From: Ktedonospora formicarum
GTDB taxonomy: Bacteria > Chloroflexota > Ktedonobacteria > Ktedonobacterales > Ktedonobacteraceae
Direction: 5' to 3'
Length of the DNA stretch: 64,000 nt
Assembly (NCBI RefSeq): GCF_016587355.1
Contig: NZ_BNJF01000002.1
Coordinates: 558,001-622,000 of the forward strand
The position numbers and the translations under genes were made by a program. Below, piece by piece: positions 61,518 to 64,000 of the stretch. The notes beneath the pieces were generated by a model. That model was not told where the DNA came from. It saw nothing but the letters and a program-made list of their open reading frames with translations, and did no database searches. Numbering within the stretch: the first letter of the stretch is position 1; each line of letters opens with the position of its first letter.

Positions 61518-62363
61518 TCACTCTTCGCTAAGATGTGTGGATACAGGCCGCAGGCGAATGGGAAATTGTACTTCCGTGACATACTGATCTGTGGATATAT
61601 CCTTTCCTCTTTGGTGGAGCAACATCCGTGGTGGACCTATAAGTTGATAGTTATTGCCTTCCAACCAGCGATACAGCGTCGCATAAGCATTGCCGAGGGC
61701 AAGATAATATCCTTTGTGCATAACACAGGCCATTAAGCCGCCTGGCAATGTGCGCTCGCTGAAGGGAGTGTTGTCAGGAAGCCCTTTAGACAGCGGGACA
61801 GCCGTTTCCACATCAATCACAAGGCGATCCTCTTGCAACTTGTGTCGAGAGTGTAACAAAAGCATTTCTGGCTGTGCATATGAAATCTGCTTCCCATCAA
61901 GATACGTTCTGATACGTTCATATACCAGTCCCATCGCCTCTTCCATCGACATAAGCCCACGATCCGATGCTACAACGACAGGCTCCACTTCTTTCAAGAG
62001 AATTTCATATACTGGCATGCTTCCCTCCTGTTTAATCTGGCAAAGCCGGGCGGCAATACGCGCCAGTCGCGCCTGTTCCGCTTCAATGAGTTGCCGCGTT
62101 TGCTCCTGCTTAAGCAAAAACATAGCCTGTAGTTGATCAGGAGAGAGATTTTCCTCCAGCAATCGCAAGATCTGTTCCAGGGGGAATCCCATATCTTTAA
62201 AAGCTAGAATTCGATGTAAGCGCGGGAGCTGTTCGAGGATGTAGTAACGATAGCCGCTTTCAGGATCCAGCGCATGCGGCTTGAGCAGGCCGCATTGGTC
62301 ATAGTGACGCAATGTAACGATGGAGACTTGCCCCACCCGGGCAAACTCGCCAATCTTGAGCAT
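61518..62363 (-). CDS. MerR-family regulator with GyrI-like effector domain
   Basis: 281 residues. The N-terminal MerR helix-turn-helix is MLKIGEFARVGQVSIVTLRH, then YDQCGLLKPHALDPESGYRY, followed by a dimerisation coiled coil (about 75-115, LKQEQTRQLIEAEQARLARI). The C-terminal GyrI/AraC-effector-like domain (about 125-281) binds bulky organic ligands in BmrR/BltR-type proteins, so a drug-responsive activator is likely. Its own promoter has a 19-bp spacer with a dyad, the classical MerR arrangement. Nearby target genes are not obvious; the divergent MarR gene shares the upstream region. Confidence 0.92.
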   Translation of the reverse strand: MLKIGEFARVGQVSIVTLRHYDQCGLLKPHALDPESGYRYYILEQLPRLHRILAFKDMGFPLEQILRLLEENLSPDQLQAMFLLKQEQTRQLIEAEQARLARIAARLCQIKQEGSMPVYEILLKEVEPVVVASDRGLMSMEEAMGLVYERIRTYLDGKQISYAQPEMLLLHSRHKLQEDRLVIDVETAVPLSKGLPDNTPFSERTLPGGLMACVMHKGYYLALGNAYATLYRWLEGNNYQLIGPPRMLLHQRGKDISTDQYVTEVQFPIRLRPVSTHLSEE

Positions 62364-62402
62364 AAATGATTCTTTTATGTTGCTACCCTTTCTTCAAGCC
62401 GA

Positions 62403-62433
62403 AGCATACACTCTCATCTAACCTGAGAGTCAA
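62403..62433 (-). promoter_or_regulatory. MerR-type promoter with 19-bp spacer
   Basis: Minus strand TTGACT (62433-62428), 19 bases, TATGCT (62408-62403). The spacer carries the dyad ACTCTCA...TGAGAGT. The overlong spacer is the hallmark of promoters that MerR proteins activate by twisting DNA. Confidence 0.85.
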
Positions 62434-62508
62434 GCGGCATATTCCAAATATCTCACACTCCCCTCTTGATATGTTATGGCAATGGTGGTTTTCCTTAGAT
62501 ACAAATTA

Positions 62509-62555
62509 CTTGTATACAAGATACTATTGTTTTAGTATCTTGTATATGTTATACT
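62509..62555 (+). promoter_or_regulatory. marR promoter region with palindromic operators
   Basis: CTTGTATACAAG (62509-62520) is a perfect 12-bp palindrome. TATACAAGATAC and GTATCTTGTATA (62513-62546) are perfect 12-bp arms around a 10-base loop. A -10 TATACT (62550-62555) lies 17 bases after TTGTTT. The predicted start is about 9 bases before the marR ATG. Confidence 0.75.
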
Positions 62556-62570
62556 TACTCACATACATCG

Positions 62571-63080
62571 ATGGATGAATATGGCATCGTCTCCCTAAAT
62601 GAACATTCCTTGGAGTTGTTTCAATTGGAACATATTGAAGATTGCCTGAACTTTTATCTCGGCAAAGCCTACCAACGAGTTCTACAGGTAACCAGACAAC
62701 GTCTCGCGCCCTTTGGAGTCACATCGGGGCAGTACGCAGTGCTCAAAGTTCTCTGGGAACGCGATTATCAGAGCGGCGCAGACCTGAGTGAACGACTGCT
62801 ACTTGATAGCGCTACAATGACTGGCCTCTTAGATCGCCTCGAACATGCGGGATTGATTGAACGTCGACCCCATATAACTGACCGCCGGGTAAATGTGATC
62901 GCCTTGACGGCTCGCGGACGCGACCTCCAGGAACCGCTGGATCATGAGTTAGAGCTGATAAACCAGGAATTTCTTAGTTCGTTCACAACTGAAGAAACAA
63001 AGCTCCTGCGACACATGCTCACAACTATAGCCAGTGGTGGGAGAACCACTCTCACCCTCAAACCATCCGAAAGTCCATAA
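62571..63080 (+). CDS. MarR-family transcriptional regulator
   Basis: 169 residues. Winged helix: TSGQYAVLKVLWERDYQSGA then DLSERLLLDSATMTGLLDRL, and the wing GLIERRPHITDRRVNVIALT. The dimer helices are at both ends. No ribosome site precedes the ATG and the predicted transcription start is only about 9 bases upstream, so the mRNA may be nearly leaderless. Large palindromes cover its promoter and suggest self-repression. The DUF2000 gene follows after 74 bases and could be in the same operon. Confidence 0.92.
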   Translation: MDEYGIVSLNEHSLELFQLEHIEDCLNFYLGKAYQRVLQVTRQRLAPFGVTSGQYAVLKVLWERDYQSGADLSERLLLDSATMTGLLDRLEHAGLIERRPHITDRRVNVIALTARGRDLQEPLDHELELINQEFLSSFTTEETKLLRHMLTTIASGGRTTLTLKPSESP

Positions 63081-63154
63081 CCCCATCGCCCCCCTTATGT
63101 TATAGAGCCCATACGAGACCCTTATCAAACTATGCTATAAAGCGAGGATTATTT

Positions 63155-63565
63155 ATGCTCTTTGATACTAAGGTAGCTCTTGTCATTCGAGAGGATCTGG
63201 CCTCATGGCAAAAAATAAACGTGGCGGCCTTCGTAGCAAGTGGAATCGCAGCATCTTATCCCGAATGCATTGGTGAGCCCTATGCAGACGCAACAGGTAA
63301 TGATTACCTGCGTCTCATTGGGCAGCCCATCTTGATCTATGGCGCGGATAGGGCCGCCCTGGCGCGAGTGCTTGATCGCGCGCTCGCGCGTGGTGTACAG
63401 CCTGCCCTATACACGGAAGAGATGTTCTCAACCAGCCATGATGCCGCCAATCGCGAAGCCGTACGCCAGTTCGAACGTGAGAAGCTTCATCTGGTGGGCC
63501 TTGCGATCAGAGCAGAGCGCAAAGTGGTCGATAAAATCGTAGATAAACTGAAATTTCACCAGTAA
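63155..63565 (+). CDS. DUF2000-family protein
   Basis: 136 residues, matching DUF2000 in length and layout: an N-terminal DTKVALVIREDLASWQKINV, then the middle IGEPYADATGNDYLRLIGQP and IYGADRAALARVLDRALARG, ending AIRAERKVVDKIVDKL. The fold is related to peptidyl-tRNA hydrolase PTH2-like alpha/beta proteins; activity is not established. It lies close after a MarR gene and may be under its control. A terminator follows. Confidence 0.82.
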   Translation: MLFDTKVALVIREDLASWQKINVAAFVASGIAASYPECIGEPYADATGNDYLRLIGQPILIYGADRAALARVLDRALARGVQPALYTEEMFSTSHDAANREAVRQFEREKLHLVGLAIRAERKVVDKIVDKLKFHQ

Positions 63566-63578
63566 ATGGCTTAAAAGC

Positions 63579-63633
63579 AACGGAAAGCAATAGCGGCAAC
63601 AAGTCGATTATCTGCCTCTATCGCTTTCCGTTT
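63579..63633 (+). terminator. Terminator after the DUF2000 gene
   Basis: AACGGAAAGCAATAG and CTATCGCTTTCCGTT form a 15-bp stem with one mismatch, followed by TTCGCC. Confidence 0.7.
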
Positions 63634-63890
63634 CGCCAATCTCACACATATTTAACCGTCGCAAGAGCGTATTGGAAGAATAAATTTCATTAAACAAATG
63701 GCTTGGTACTCCATATGTAGGCTGAGAACTTCAGTCTGCACAGAGCTCACCGCTCAATCCGCCTGCCCTCCGCTATAAACGGAGTTACAAACAGAGGCAG
63801 GTGGCAACAAACTTTGTTCATCCCCTAGAAAATCACAGTATTCTATGCCATACTATAAATTAGCAATTGACAGTTTTAGAAGAGGATACT
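63634..63890. other. Intergenic region before the KaiC-like gene
   Basis: 257 bases holding short repeat copy b (63711-63744). The rest is AT-rich near 63830-63880; no consensus promoter pair is evident. Confidence 0.4.
63711..63744 (+). repeat. Short CCATATGTAGGC repeat, copy b
   Basis: CCATATGTAGGCTGAGAACT followed by TCAGTCTGCACAG, closely matching copy a over 33 bases. Confidence 0.6.
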
Positions 63891-64000
63891 GTGAATACAC
63901 CATCATCTCATGACGATCAGGCATCTCTGCTACCACGGCAAGGAAAGGTTGAGCTTACCGGAGTGCCTCAGCTTGATCTAGTACTGGGGGGAGGTCTTCC
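63891..64000 (+). CDS. KaiC-like RecA-superfamily ATPase (5' end only)
   Basis: The window ends 110 bases into this gene. GTG start with GAAGAGG just upstream. The first 36 residues read MNTPSSHDDQASLLPRQGKV, then ELTGVPQLDLVLGGGLP. The TGVPxLDxVLGGGLP motif is the entry strand and turn before the Walker A of KaiC-type ATPases, often linked to signalling or phase regulation. The rest of the gene, including Walker A and B, lies outside the window, so only the family can be named. Confidence 0.75.
   Translation, partial: MNTPSSHDDQASLLPRQGKVELTGVPQLDLVLGGGL

Noticed and set aside
1..64000. tRNA, rRNA, CRISPR, transposase or phage genes
   Set aside because: None seen: no TpsiC-like arms in plausible context, no regular spacer repeats, and no DDE, integrase or phage structural proteins.

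Overview
The window is about 64 kb of a bacterial chromosome at roughly 50% GC, with about 58 protein genes on both strands in short operons. I see no tRNA, rRNA, CRISPR array, transposase or phage gene. The gene style suggests a soil Chloroflexota of the Ktedonobacteria type. Signs are a very large LuxR/MalT-type ATPase regulator, many one-component regulators (LacI, TetR, MarR, MerR, Rrf2), lipoproteins with ACGG-type lipoboxes, zinc-ribbon/proline-rich membrane proteins, an actinobacterial-type long LeuA, and an XPB-Bax1 helicase-nuclease pair. The taxonomic call is inference; no marker gene is present.

Layout. 1-9 kb: methyltransferase, orphan peptide-binding lipoprotein, CoxG-like protein, cupin, zinc-ribbon and PKD membrane proteins, NUDIX hydrolase. 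9-11.3 kb: leuA behind a long leader that encodes a leucine-rich peptide missed by size-filtered gene calling, followed by a terminator and a competing antiterminator. 11.3-21.3 kb: TPR/pentapeptide fusion, efeO-efeB iron uptake, cupredoxin-like lipoprotein, XPB-Bax1, response regulator. 21.6-26.4 kb: ferrochelatase, small enzymes, a second zinc-ribbon protein. 26.5-38 kb: a sugar-acid catabolic locus. A five-gene minus-strand operon (dehydrogenase, uxaC, uxaE, TIM-barrel isomerase, dehydrogenase) diverges from a lacI gene that is followed by a sugar ABC importer without its ATPase; two near-identical palindromic operators sit in the divergent promoter region. 38-47 kb: AcuA-like acetyltransferase with its TetR, another TetR, methyltransferase, ClbS/DfsB-like protein, LuxR-type giant regulator. 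47-64 kb: methyltransferase, EamA exporter, FAD monooxygenase, nucleotidyltransferase pair, murJ, an Rrf2/NAD(P)H-binding pair with a shared operator, MarR-GNAT fusion, histidine kinase, FAD dehydrogenase, MerR and MarR regulators, and the start of a KaiC-like ATPase.

Two families of dispersed intergenic repeats run through the window. One (63-204 bp, five copies plus nested copies) has paired ends that co-vary and usually ends 23-34 bp before a start codon. The other (about 34 bp, four sites, core CCATATGTAGGC) includes one 50-bp palindrome. These repeats, the leu attenuator and a probable ATT start codon in the Rrf2 gene are the most unusual observations.
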